Assembly: GCA_041624375.1 (NCBI GenBank)
Contig: JBFJVD010000058.1
Span: forward strand, 1-13,271
Length of the DNA: 13,271 nucleotides
Direction: 5' to 3'
Origin: JBFJVD01 sp041624375
GTDB taxonomy: Bacteria; Chloroflexota; Anaerolineae; Anaerolineales; E44-bin32
Shown piece after piece: positions 6,365-12,990 of the stretch (position 1 is its first letter; each line of letters starts with the position of its first letter). The notes below the pieces were generated by a model that was not told the origin of the DNA, made no database searches, and was given only the letters and a program-made list of their open reading frames with translations. Both the position numbers and the translations under genes were made by a program.

Positions 6365-7501
6365 TTAGGGGCAGGCATTGGCGATGTGCTCTTCGAGCGT
6401 GAAAGCGAACGTGTGTCGTCCCGAGCCGTCGCATGCCGCTCGGAAGTACAGGAAGCTGCTGACCTCCGGTTCGGCGACGGCCTGAAGCGCCGCCAACCCC
6501 GGGTTGGCGATGGGGCCGGGAGGCAGGCCGCTGTAGCGGTATGTGTTGTATGGGGAGTCAAACTGCAGATCGGTCAGGCTGAGTGGGGCTTTCCACCAAT
6601 CGCCGCTCGGCTGTTGAGCCAGGGCGTACTGCACAGTCGGGTCAGCGTCGAGCTTGATCCCCGCAGCAAGACGGTTCAGAAAGACGGAGGCGATAAGCGG
6701 GCGTTCGTCGGGGACCACTGCTTCCCTTTCGACGATGGAGGCCAGCGTGACGGCTTCGTACAGCGTCAAGCCCTGGCGCTCGAACCCCGCTCGAAGCTCG
6801 GGTCCCACCCGAGCCTCGAAATTGTCGAGCATCATCAGCACCACTTCGACGGCCGAAGCATCCGGTTCTACCAGGTAGGTATCTGGAAACAAGAATCCCT
6901 CGAGCGAGGGCGGGTCTGGAATCTGGGAGCTAAATGAGAAAGAACCGGGCCGCACGGCTGTGGCTTCGAGGAAATCCCCGGCTCCGAACGCAAAATTGGA
7001 CTCCGCGATCAAGCCGGCGATCTGCTCCCGTCTCCACCCCTCGATAACGGTCATTGTGTACTCGCTCGGCCGCGCAGTCTGGAGGAGATCGGCGATCTCG
7101 CGCGGTGTCATCCCTCCCGAGATCTGGTATCGACCGGCGTCGATCCCCACGTCGAGGCCGCGGTAGCGGAGGTAGGAGCGGAGCAGAAAGGCATCGCGAA
7201 CAGCTCCAGCCAGAACCAGCCGATTGACCACGATGGCAGCGTTCTCGCCGGCTGCCACTTCGAGCTCGATCTCAACCCCTGGATCCCCTGCCGGCTGATC
7301 CAGTGCTGGCTCAAGCAAGACCAGGTAGGCTGCAAGCATGGTCCGCTGGACCGGATTGAGGCGAGACGAGGCAGGTCCCAGGCCGGCTGCTGCCTCGGGA
7401 AGAGTAAAGAATCCGGCGATTCCGGCGAGACAGAGACATAGCGCGCCGATGGCCAGCAGGCTGAAGACTGTTCGGAGAAAGCTACTGCCTTGACTGCGCA
7501 T
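6365..7501 (-). CDS. mltG: Endolytic murein transglycosylase MltG (YceG-like)
   Basis: Membrane-anchored lytic transglycosylase that cleaves nascent glycan strands and is thought to terminate peptidoglycan polymerisation. The 378-aa protein has an N-terminal membrane anchor (about 8-30, FLRTVFSLLAIGALCLCLAG), a LysM-like or YceG N-terminal region with AGRYQISGGMTPREIADLL (about 122-140), VIEGWRREQIAGLI, and the catalytic domain. Family motifs seen: EGFLFPDTY (about 201-209), ASIVEREA with the expected catalytic glutamate at about E258, LDADPTVQYAL, SPYNTYRYSGLPPGPIANPG and a C-terminal GRHTFAFTLEEH. Many residues upstream in the same frame read through ruvX, so I chose ATG 7501, which has AGGA 9 nt upstream. 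This overlaps ruvX by 20 nt, indicating translational coupling. It is the last gene of the alaS operon; the same neighbours occur as yrrK-yrrL in Bacillus. Confidence 0.96.
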   Translation of the reverse strand: MRSQGSSFLRTVFSLLAIGALCLCLAGIAGFFTLPEAAAGLGPASSRLNPVQRTMLAAYLVLLEPALDQPAGDPGVEIELEVAAGENAAIVVNRLVLAGAVRDAFLLRSYLRYRGLDVGIDAGRYQISGGMTPREIADLLQTARPSEYTMTVIEGWRREQIAGLIAESNFAFGAGDFLEATAVRPGSFSFSSQIPDPPSLEGFLFPDTYLVEPDASAVEVVLMMLDNFEARVGPELRAGFERQGLTLYEAVTLASIVEREAVVPDERPLIASVFLNRLAAGIKLDADPTVQYALAQQPSGDWWKAPLSLTDLQFDSPYNTYRYSGLPPGPIANPGLAALQAVAEPEVSSFLYFRAACDGSGRHTFAFTLEEHIANACP

Positions 7502-7877
7502 CGAGATAGTCCTGCAGCAAGTAGGCTGCAGCGCGAGCATCCAGGCTGGGATCCGGCCTGCCAGGGCGCCGGGCAGACCGGGTGGTCTCGCTCTCATCCC
7601 AGATCTCGACGGGGATCGGGGCCAGCGCCCGAAGGGCTTCAGCGAGACGGAGGTTCTTCCTTGCCTGCGGCCCGGGCTGCGCCGAATCGCCAAAGGGCAC
7701 GCCGACAAGAATAGCCTCCGCCTCCTCCCGCGCGGCGATCTCGACAATCGCCTCAGCGTCCAGCAGGCGTGAGCGGTGGGTGAGAACTTCCAGCGGTCGG
7801 GCGATCGTGCCGGTAGGATCGCTCAGGGCGAGGCCGATGCGCACTTCGCCGGGATCGATGGCCAGGATTCGCGTCAG
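7482..7877 (-). CDS. ruvX: RuvX/YqgF family RNase H-fold nuclease
   Basis: RNase H-fold nuclease linked to Holliday-junction resolution and to 16S rRNA 3'-end maturation; 131 aa against a usual 135-140. Motifs in order are ILAIDPGEVRIGLALSD (first catalytic Asp), AILVGVPFGDSAQPGPQA, PVEIWDESETTRSA (D-E pair, family DExxTT) and SLDARAAAYLLQDYLD (final catalytic Asp). The frame is open far upstream to an ATG at 8024, but those extra residues overlap the previous gene and look unlike any RuvX N-terminus. The likely start is CTG 7877, sharing CTGA with the stop of the upstream gene and preceded 8 nt away by GGGAG (7886-7890). It yields (M)TRILAIDPGE, the canonical RuvX N-terminus. A TTG at 7892 is an alternative with a weak ribosome binding site. 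Confidence 0.93.
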   Translation of the reverse strand: MTRILAIDPGEVRIGLALSDPTGTIARPLEVLTHRSRLLDAEAIVEIAAREEAEAILVGVPFGDSAQPGPQARKNLRLAEALRALAPIPVEIWDESETTRSARRPGRPDPSLDARAAAYLLQDYLDAQSRQ

Positions 7878-9376
7878 TTTCCCGTCTCCCAAGGCAAGAG
7901 GATTTGGATCCGGCCTCCAAGAAGCGGGAGCCGCGGCAGCCAACCAGGGAAGAGCCGGGCCTGGGCAAGGCCCAGGGAATAGTGGTCCCGCAAGGTGCCG
8001 CTGACCGAGGAGGCGGGTGTCCATCGCAGGCTCCGCTGGATCGCCGGGAGCGGTGGACTGGCATAAATCTGCTCCGTTCCCAGGAGCTCGACCGACAATC
8101 CCCCAGCTGGAAGCCAGCGAACTGCGCCCACCTCCAGCTGAAGCGATCCTGGCACGGATTTCGATTCAACCCTCCGATCTGCTTCGAGAACTCCATCAAG
8201 CGCCGCCTCGTACGCCTCCGCTCGATAGGCAAGGGCTTCGAAGCTGGCGTGCATCGTGAGAGATAGCCTGCCTGAAGCCTCGCCGACAGCCCGGTCGAAT
8301 TGGAGGCGTGGATTACCGAAGACTCTCAGGCTCTCCGCCGAGAGCTGCTCGTCTTCTTCCAGCAGTTCGGCGAGACCCTGCAGAGCCCTTGCCTCAAGTT
8401 CCTCCCACAGAGCGGTCTCCAGCGCAGCAGCATCAGCCGCCGAGACACCGAGGTGAAAAGCCTCGCCGCCCCCTCGAATGGGCTGCAGGTTCGTCACCCG
8501 CATCTGCAGTCCGAGGGGTCCTTCAAGCGAGGTTAGCTGGCCGGCTGCAAGGTTTCCCTCCGAACCGGGTTCAACTGCTTCGATGCGTACTTCGACGGTG
8601 GCGCCTTCACCTTCCGGCAGCTCCACTGTTTCGAGCGTTCGGAAGCGGGGACCAGCAGGGTCGGAGGGCCTGAGGCCGCTGCCGGCCGGGACGAGGATCG
8701 CCTCGGCGGTGAGATTTGTCAGCTGAGCCGCTCCGCCGGCACGTGTGGAAGGGATCGCCACCCGGCCAGTCGTCGCCGCCTGGCGTGAGCCCTCAACCTC
8801 AATGGTAAGGCGCCGTGCCGGCACCTGCCCCGGCGGGGTATCGAGACTGGTGGAAGGCGCCAGGATGAGGTCCACTGCGACCTGGCGCGTCTCCGTCTCA
8901 GGTGCGACCACGATCTCAGCCCAGGGCAGGAGGATGCCCGCCAATGCAGTCCAGGCTATGGCCACAAGCAATAGGGCGATAATCCGATTCCTGTGACCTG
9001 TTGATTCGGTGCCTGAACCCGAGTCCTGAAGGGGAGGGGGGGAGAGGGGCCTGGGCTGGCGGCGAGACTGTGAGCGGCGTCGTTCGGCACGGGAGCGTCT
9101 CCAGCCGGATTCCGAGAGCGCCTCAACCGATTCGAACACCGGCATCCCGATCTGTCGGGCGTGATCCCGCACCTGGGGGTCGTGGGTCACCAGGCCGAGC
9201 TGCAAATTGAGCTCCGAGGCCCGCCGCTTAAGAAGGACCAGATCCAGCTGGCGCCGGATCGGTGTTCCGAACTCAGGCCAGACGAAGAGGGCGCGAGGCG
9301 CTTTCACCCAGCCGAGCTTGTCTCGCGCCGAGCTGAGATCGTCGTGTTCCTCCAGGTGGATGATTTGGACTTTCAC
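7874..9376 (-). CDS. Baseplate J/gp47-like single-pass membrane protein
   Basis: A 500-aa protein in three parts. Residues 1-95 look like a small alpha/beta (Rossmann-like) cytosolic domain, with RALFVWPEFGTPIRRQLDL, LQLGLVTHDPQVRDHARQ and GMPVFESVEAL. Residues 93-128 are an Arg/Pro/Ser-rich linker, and 131-151 are a transmembrane helix. Residues 152-500 are a largely beta extracytoplasmic region containing VEPGSEGNLAAGQL (about 268-281), a motif typical of phage baseplate J-like proteins. I recall similar proteins as 'baseplate J/gp47 family' in Anaerolineae, apparently chromosomal rather than phage. The start is GTG 9376, 21 nt after alaS, with no clear ribosome binding site, so coupling to alaS is possible. 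Its stop overlaps the ruvX CTG. The function is unknown; the neighbours suggest a constitutive, possibly envelope-related role, which is inference. Confidence 0.8.
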   Translation of the reverse strand: MKVQIIHLEEHDDLSSARDKLGWVKAPRALFVWPEFGTPIRRQLDLVLLKRRASELNLQLGLVTHDPQVRDHARQIGMPVFESVEALSESGWRRSRAERRRSQSRRQPRPLSPPPLQDSGSGTESTGHRNRIIALLLVAIAWTALAGILLPWAEIVVAPETETRQVAVDLILAPSTSLDTPPGQVPARRLTIEVEGSRQAATTGRVAIPSTRAGGAAQLTNLTAEAILVPAGSGLRPSDPAGPRFRTLETVELPEGEGATVEVRIEAVEPGSEGNLAAGQLTSLEGPLGLQMRVTNLQPIRGGGEAFHLGVSAADAAALETALWEELEARALQGLAELLEEDEQLSAESLRVFGNPRLQFDRAVGEASGRLSLTMHASFEALAYRAEAYEAALDGVLEADRRVESKSVPGSLQLEVGAVRWLPAGGLSVELLGTEQIYASPPLPAIQRSLRWTPASSVSGTLRDHYSLGLAQARLFPGWLPRLPLLGGRIQILLPWETGN

Positions 9377-9397
9377 AGCAGGGGTGCGAGGCGGCGG

Positions 9398-12139
9398 CTA
9401 CGCTTCTTGGAGACGCGCTTCGATCCAGGCAGGAACCCCCTCAAGCGCCTGGTTGAGCCCCTCAAGCGTCTTCCCTCCGGCCTGCGCCAGGGTGGGCTTG
9501 CCGCCACCACCGCCGCCTACATGTCGGGCGACATCCCGAACCAGGTCAGCTGCGTGCAAGCCGCGTGCCACGAGATCCTCTGTGACAGCGGCGACGAAAA
9601 GGGGCTTCCCTCCGTGGGACGAACTGAGCAGGAGAACGCCGCTTTCGTGCTCCTCCCGGAAGCGGTCCGCGAGGCTCAGCAACGCCTCGGCCGAAGCCCC
9701 ATCGATCCGTCCCCGCAGAAGGGGGATCCCGCCGATGGATTCCGGCTCGAGCGCCTCGTAGGCTTTTGCGGCGGCGCCCACCTCCAGCTCACGCAGGGTT
9801 CGGGCGAGCAGGGTATGGTCTTGCTCGAGTTTCAAAACCTGACCTTCCAACTGCTCTGGCGTTGTCTCGAGCGCGCTGGCGGCGCGGTCGAGCTGATCGA
9901 GACGAGTCTCAACCCATTCGAGCGCGCCGCGACCGGTAAGCGCCTCGATCCGTCGGACGCCAGCCGCCACACTTCCTTCGCCAACGATGATGAAGGGGCC
10001 GATCACACCGGTGGAGGCGACGTGCGTTCCCCCGCAAAGTTCATACGACTCGAAGGATCCATCGAGGATCGAGACGGTTCTTACCGTGTCACCATAGCTC
10101 TCTCCGAAGAGCGCCATCGCCCCGGCCTGCATGGCTTCGTCGCGCGGCTGATGGCGGATCAGCAGCGCTCGGTCCTGCAGGATGGCCTCATTCACCATGC
10201 GCTGGATCTGTCGCTGTTCTTCAGGCGTAACGGCTTGTGGATGGCTGAAGTCGAATCGCAGTCGATCGGGAGCGACAAGTGAGCCGGCCTGGCGGGCGTG
10301 TTCGCCGAGAGTCTTGCGCAGGGCAGCATGCAGCAAGTGGGTGGCTGTGTGATTCCGCATGATATCCCAGCGTCGATCGACATCGACGATCGCCAGGCAT
10401 GGATCCCCTACCTTGGGGTTGCCGGCAACCACCACCCCGCGATGCGTGACGATCCCCGTCACCGGTATATAGGCCTGTTCGACCTTGATCTCCCAGTGCG
10501 GGTCATGGTGCGAGACAATAACACCGGTGTCGGTGACCTGTCCACCTGCTTCTACGTAGAAGCCCGTGCGCTCGAGAACAAGCTCAACCCGATCACCCAG
10601 CGCGACCGAATCGACGGCCACACCATCCCGCAGAATGGCCAGCACCGGACTCTCAGCCTTAAGGGCCTGGTAGGGGTCGTACTCGACTCCATGCTCGAGC
10701 GAACCTGATTTGCGCAGGTTGTCCAGGATTTCCCGGTACACCGGTCCAGCGCCATCGCCGTCCCGCCCAAACCCACCATCGCTGGATGAGGCCAGCCGGT
10801 GGGTCTCCATCGCCTGGCGGAAGCCCTGCTCATCAACCTGCATCCCTTGTTCCAGCGCGAGATCGCGGGTGATTTCAAGCGGGAGACCATAGGTCGCATA
10901 GAGATCGAAAGCATCCGAACCTGGCAGCGTGTTCTTTCCGGCCTGTTCGAGCATGTTCAGGCGGGCATTCAGGTGCTCGACCCCCGCGTCGACGGTCCGC
11001 GCGAACCGCTGCTCTTCCTGGGTGAGAAACTGCTCGATGGTTTTCTGGCTCCGCGCCAGCTCCGGGTAGGCATTGCCATAGGTCTTCACCACGGTTTGGG
11101 CCAGCTCGGCCAGGAATGGTTCCTCAAATCCGGCATAGCTACCAAACCGGCTGGCGCGCCGGATGATCATGCGGCAGATATAGTTGCGTCCCGTGTTGCC
11201 CGGCGTTACCCCGTCGGCGATGAGAAAGCTGGCGGCGCGAACATGGTCGGCAATCACCCGGTACGGGGTCAGCAGGGCGTTACGTTCCGCCTCCGTATGC
11301 TTGCCCAGCGCCTGGATATGGTCGAAGAGGGGTTGGAAGAGATCGGTCTCATAGTTAGAGCGGACACCTTGAAGCAGTGAGACGATGCGCTCGAAGCCCA
11401 TGCCGGTATCGACATGTTTCGACGGCAGAGGTTCGAGTTTGGTCCGGCCGCTGCGGTTGTATTGGATGAAGACCAGATTCCAAAGCTCAAGGAATCGGCT
11501 GCAATCCCCATTCACCTGGCATACGTGACCGGCGATATCCTGCATATTGCAGTGATCGGGTCCCTGATCAAAGTGAATCTCGGAGTCTGGGCCGCAGGGC
11601 CCTCGGTCGGCCATTTCCCAGAAGTTCTCGTCACGACCAAAGAAGAGGATGTGTTCGGGATCGAAACCCGGCTGCCGCGCCCAGATCTCGGCGGCCTCGT
11701 CGTCTCGTGGGATCTCGCCGAGCTCATCCTCAAAGCAGGTGGCGTAGAAGCGTTCTTTCGGCAACCGCCATACCTCAGTCAGAAGTTCCCAGGCCCAGGC
11801 AATGGCCTCCTCCTTGTAGTAGTCCCCGAAGGACCAGTTGCCCAGCATCTCGAAGAACGTGTGGTGGGTGTCGTCGCGCCCGACGTCATCCAGGTCGTTG
11901 TGCTTCCCGGCCACTCGCATGCACTTCTGCGAATCAACCGCGCGCTTGTAGGGGCGCTCGCCCGTCCCCAAAAACACGTCTTTGAATTGGACCATCCCGG
12001 CGTTGGTGAAGAGCAGCGTCGGATCGTCGGCCGGGATGAGCGATGAGGAGGCCACAACGGTGTGGCCTCGTTGCGCGAAGAAATCGAGGAACGTGTCGCG
12101 GATGTCGGCGGCGGACAGCTGATTGGAGAGTTCGGGCAT
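9398..12139 (-). CDS. alaS: Alanyl-tRNA synthetase
   Basis: Class II synthetase that charges tRNA-Ala and edits mischarged Ser/Gly; 913 aa against 876 in E. coli. The aminoacylation domain contains LIPADDPTLLFTNAGMVQFK, VGRDDTHHTFFEMLGNWSFG, GPCGPDSEI and VDTGMGFERI. The editing domain carries the Zn site NHTATHLLH (H597, H601) and ELCGGTH (C702, H706). The C-Ala/DHHA1 domain holds a glycine run, HVGGGGGGKP, near the end. Between GPDSEI and the ELWNLVF motif lies a Cys/His-bearing insert (H196, C197, H205, C207, C213), of a sort seen in many AlaRS and possibly metal-binding. I chose ATG 12139, giving MPELSNQLSAADIR. GGGAGG is 13 nt upstream and the predicted transcript starts near 12166, which excludes the longer frame reaching 12283. 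It heads the operon with the gp47-like gene, ruvX and mltG. Confidence 0.98.
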   Translation of the reverse strand: MPELSNQLSAADIRDTFLDFFAQRGHTVVASSSLIPADDPTLLFTNAGMVQFKDVFLGTGERPYKRAVDSQKCMRVAGKHNDLDDVGRDDTHHTFFEMLGNWSFGDYYKEEAIAWAWELLTEVWRLPKERFYATCFEDELGEIPRDDEAAEIWARQPGFDPEHILFFGRDENFWEMADRGPCGPDSEIHFDQGPDHCNMQDIAGHVCQVNGDCSRFLELWNLVFIQYNRSGRTKLEPLPSKHVDTGMGFERIVSLLQGVRSNYETDLFQPLFDHIQALGKHTEAERNALLTPYRVIADHVRAASFLIADGVTPGNTGRNYICRMIIRRASRFGSYAGFEEPFLAELAQTVVKTYGNAYPELARSQKTIEQFLTQEEQRFARTVDAGVEHLNARLNMLEQAGKNTLPGSDAFDLYATYGLPLEITRDLALEQGMQVDEQGFRQAMETHRLASSSDGGFGRDGDGAGPVYREILDNLRKSGSLEHGVEYDPYQALKAESPVLAILRDGVAVDSVALGDRVELVLERTGFYVEAGGQVTDTGVIVSHHDPHWEIKVEQAYIPVTGIVTHRGVVVAGNPKVGDPCLAIVDVDRRWDIMRNHTATHLLHAALRKTLGEHARQAGSLVAPDRLRFDFSHPQAVTPEEQRQIQRMVNEAILQDRALLIRHQPRDEAMQAGAMALFGESYGDTVRTVSILDGSFESYELCGGTHVASTGVIGPFIIVGEGSVAAGVRRIEALTGRGALEWVETRLDQLDRAASALETTPEQLEGQVLKLEQDHTLLARTLRELEVGAAAKAYEALEPESIGGIPLLRGRIDGASAEALLSLADRFREEHESGVLLLSSSHGGKPLFVAAVTEDLVARGLHAADLVRDVARHVGGGGGGKPTLAQAGGKTLEGLNQALEGVPAWIEARLQEA

Positions 12140-12172
12140 CTTGCCTGTTCTGCCTCCCATGGCTGAGGTCGA

Positions 12173-12201
12173 ATTATACGGCACGCAGTTGGTCGCATCA
12201 A
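12173..12201 (-). promoter_or_regulatory. Promoter of the alaS operon
   Basis: Read on the minus strand: TTGATG (12201-12196), 17 nt, TATAAT (12178-12173). The -10 is a perfect match and the -35 matches 4 of 6. Transcription would start near 12166, giving a 27-nt leader before the alaS ATG at 12139. No other promoter was seen inside the alaS-mltG run. Confidence 0.75.
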
Positions 12202-12203
12202 CA

Positions 12204-12220
12204 CCCCGCGCATTGCGGGG
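12204..12220. repeat. Hairpin between the divergent alaS and PH-protein promoters
   Basis: Perfect 6-bp inverted repeat, CCCCGC (12204-12209) and GCGGGG (12215-12220), with a 5-nt spacer. It sits just behind the alaS -35 and in the -35 region of the opposite promoter, where a regulator could affect both genes. No T-tract follows on either strand. Confidence 0.4.
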
Positions 12221-12231
12221 GCACCCAGGCG

Positions 12232-12237
12232 TATAAT
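12232..12237 (+). promoter_or_regulatory. -10 element for the PH-like membrane protein gene
   Basis: Perfect TATAAT on the plus strand. The 17-nt-spaced -35 position reads CGCATT, which is weak. The usual distance from -10 to start site puts transcription at about 12244-12245, on the GTG start codon. Confidence 0.5.
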
Positions 12238-12244
12238 CTTGAGC

Positions 12245-12790
12245 GTGAATCCCGCTCCGGACTTTCTGCTTCAATCCCGGCATCTTGCTGGGTCATCCGA
12301 GACGTTCGCACCGGCACCGAGTGACCGGCGCGGCGAGATGTTTGCCTGGGCGAGCGCGCTGGTCGTGGCGGCCGTGGGGCTGCTTTTCCGGATCCGATTT
12401 GGCGCCGCTGTGCCGCTGACCACCGGCCTTGCAGTTCTGCTCTTTTCGATGGCGCTGCTCATCACCTTCGGCAACTGGGTTGACTCGAAGACGAAGCTCA
12501 CCCTCGATCTTGCAGGGATTCGATTCCGCAGTCCCCTAAGGCGTGCCTCGATGGGGTGGGATCAGGTTCGCTCGCTGCGCGCCATTCCGGTCGGGCGGAG
12601 CTGGCGAGTCATCGTGCGTAGCAGCGATTCGCAGTTCCAATTCCGGACGGCGAGCGAGATCGGGCTTGGCTCGGCGCGCCCGGTTCGCTATGGATTTCCC
12701 GACGGGAAAGAGATCGCCATGCTCATCCGAGGGCACGCCGGGCTCAAGGACCCCGTGAGGAGCGACGATGCATGGATCTGCCGGGCGTGA
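12245..12790 (+). CDS. Small two-TM membrane protein with a bacterial PH-like domain
   Basis: 181 aa from GTG 12245. After a polar N-terminus (1-31), two hydrophobic segments form probable transmembrane helices (about 33-49, FAWASALVVAAVGLLF, and about 57-77, VPLTTGLAVLLFSMALLITF). The rest (about 82-165) is a compact beta-rich domain with LTLDLAGIRFRSPLRRASMGWDQVRSLRAI and SWRVIVRSSDSQFQF. That pattern (hydrophobic strand, G-I-R-x-R-S, W-D-x-V) resembles membrane-linked bacterial PH domains, but I assign this by pattern only. The frame also has TTG 12239, which lies too close to the -10 to be in the transcript, and ATG 12338, which would shorten the N-terminus to just before the first helix. 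Function unknown. It is divergent from alaS and lies 200 nt upstream of tyrS. Confidence 0.75.
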   Translation: MNPAPDFLLQSRHLAGSSETFAPAPSDRRGEMFAWASALVVAAVGLLFRIRFGAAVPLTTGLAVLLFSMALLITFGNWVDSKTKLTLDLAGIRFRSPLRRASMGWDQVRSLRAIPVGRSWRVIVRSSDSQFQFRTASEIGLGSARPVRYGFPDGKEIAMLIRGHAGLKDPVRSDDAWICRA

Positions 12791-12990
12791 TGCACCTGTG
12801 ATAAGATGAACCCGCATGATTCGACAGGCTGTATCGCGGACCGGGGCAGTGAGCTATTCCGCTGGCAGGCAAGGGCCAGAGGGGTGCGCCGCGGCGGCTT
12901 GACTCGGTTCGATTTGCAGCGAGAGAATCAACGAGCGTGGCGCCGGGCAGCCACGCGTTTTTGTTTGTCTTGGAAGCAGGAGGAGCCAGC
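12791..12990 (+). promoter_or_regulatory. tyrS leader: probable transcription attenuator, T-box-like in part
   Basis: 200 nt without a gene. A TGTGATAAG (12797-12805) could serve as an extended -10, though its -35 is poor. Downstream come GCGGA/TCCGC (12836-12840 and 12858-12862), then CTGGC/GCCAG (12862-12866 and 12875-12879, 8-nt loop). These are followed at once by AGGGGTGCGCCGCGG (12880-12894), 12 of 15 bases as in the T-box form AGGGTGGCACCGCGG. A terminator hairpin (12935-12962) ends 28 nt before tyrS. That layout (stem III-like hairpin, T-box-like motif, terminator, synthetase gene) matches a tRNA-responsive T-box. However, the UGGN that pairs with the tRNA CCA end is not intact and I could not draw a convincing antiterminator or specifier loop. 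Attenuation is likely; T-box identity is uncertain. Confidence 0.5.
12935..12962 (+). terminator. Terminator hairpin just upstream of tyrS
   Basis: Perfect 7-bp stem GCGTGGC (12935-12941) and GCCACGC (12950-12956), 8-nt loop, then GTTTTTGTTT. It precedes the tyrS ribosome binding site by 15 nt. No room remains for a promoter between it and the ATG, so tyrS transcription must read through it. Confidence 0.8.

Noticed and set aside
7502..7747. N-terminal extension of mltG by 82 residues
   Set aside because: The extension reads through ruvX in another frame, is Arg/Pro-rich and would bury the membrane anchor. The ATG at 7501 puts the anchor at residues 8-30 as expected.
7874..9376. A prophage or tailocin remnant, suggested by the baseplate J-like motif
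   Set aside because: No tail, sheath, spike or integrase gene is present. The gene is embedded and translationally coupled within a housekeeping operon and has a transmembrane anchor, unlike phage baseplate proteins.
9161..10282. Plus-strand open frame of 373 aa inside alaS
   Set aside because: It is antisense to the editing and C-terminal domains of AlaRS, which are unambiguous on the other strand. The translation shows no family motif.
12140..12283. 48-residue N-terminal extension of alaS
   Set aside because: It crosses the alaS promoter and would start upstream of the predicted transcription start. AlaRS proteins normally begin a few residues before the IRDTFLDFF-like segment.
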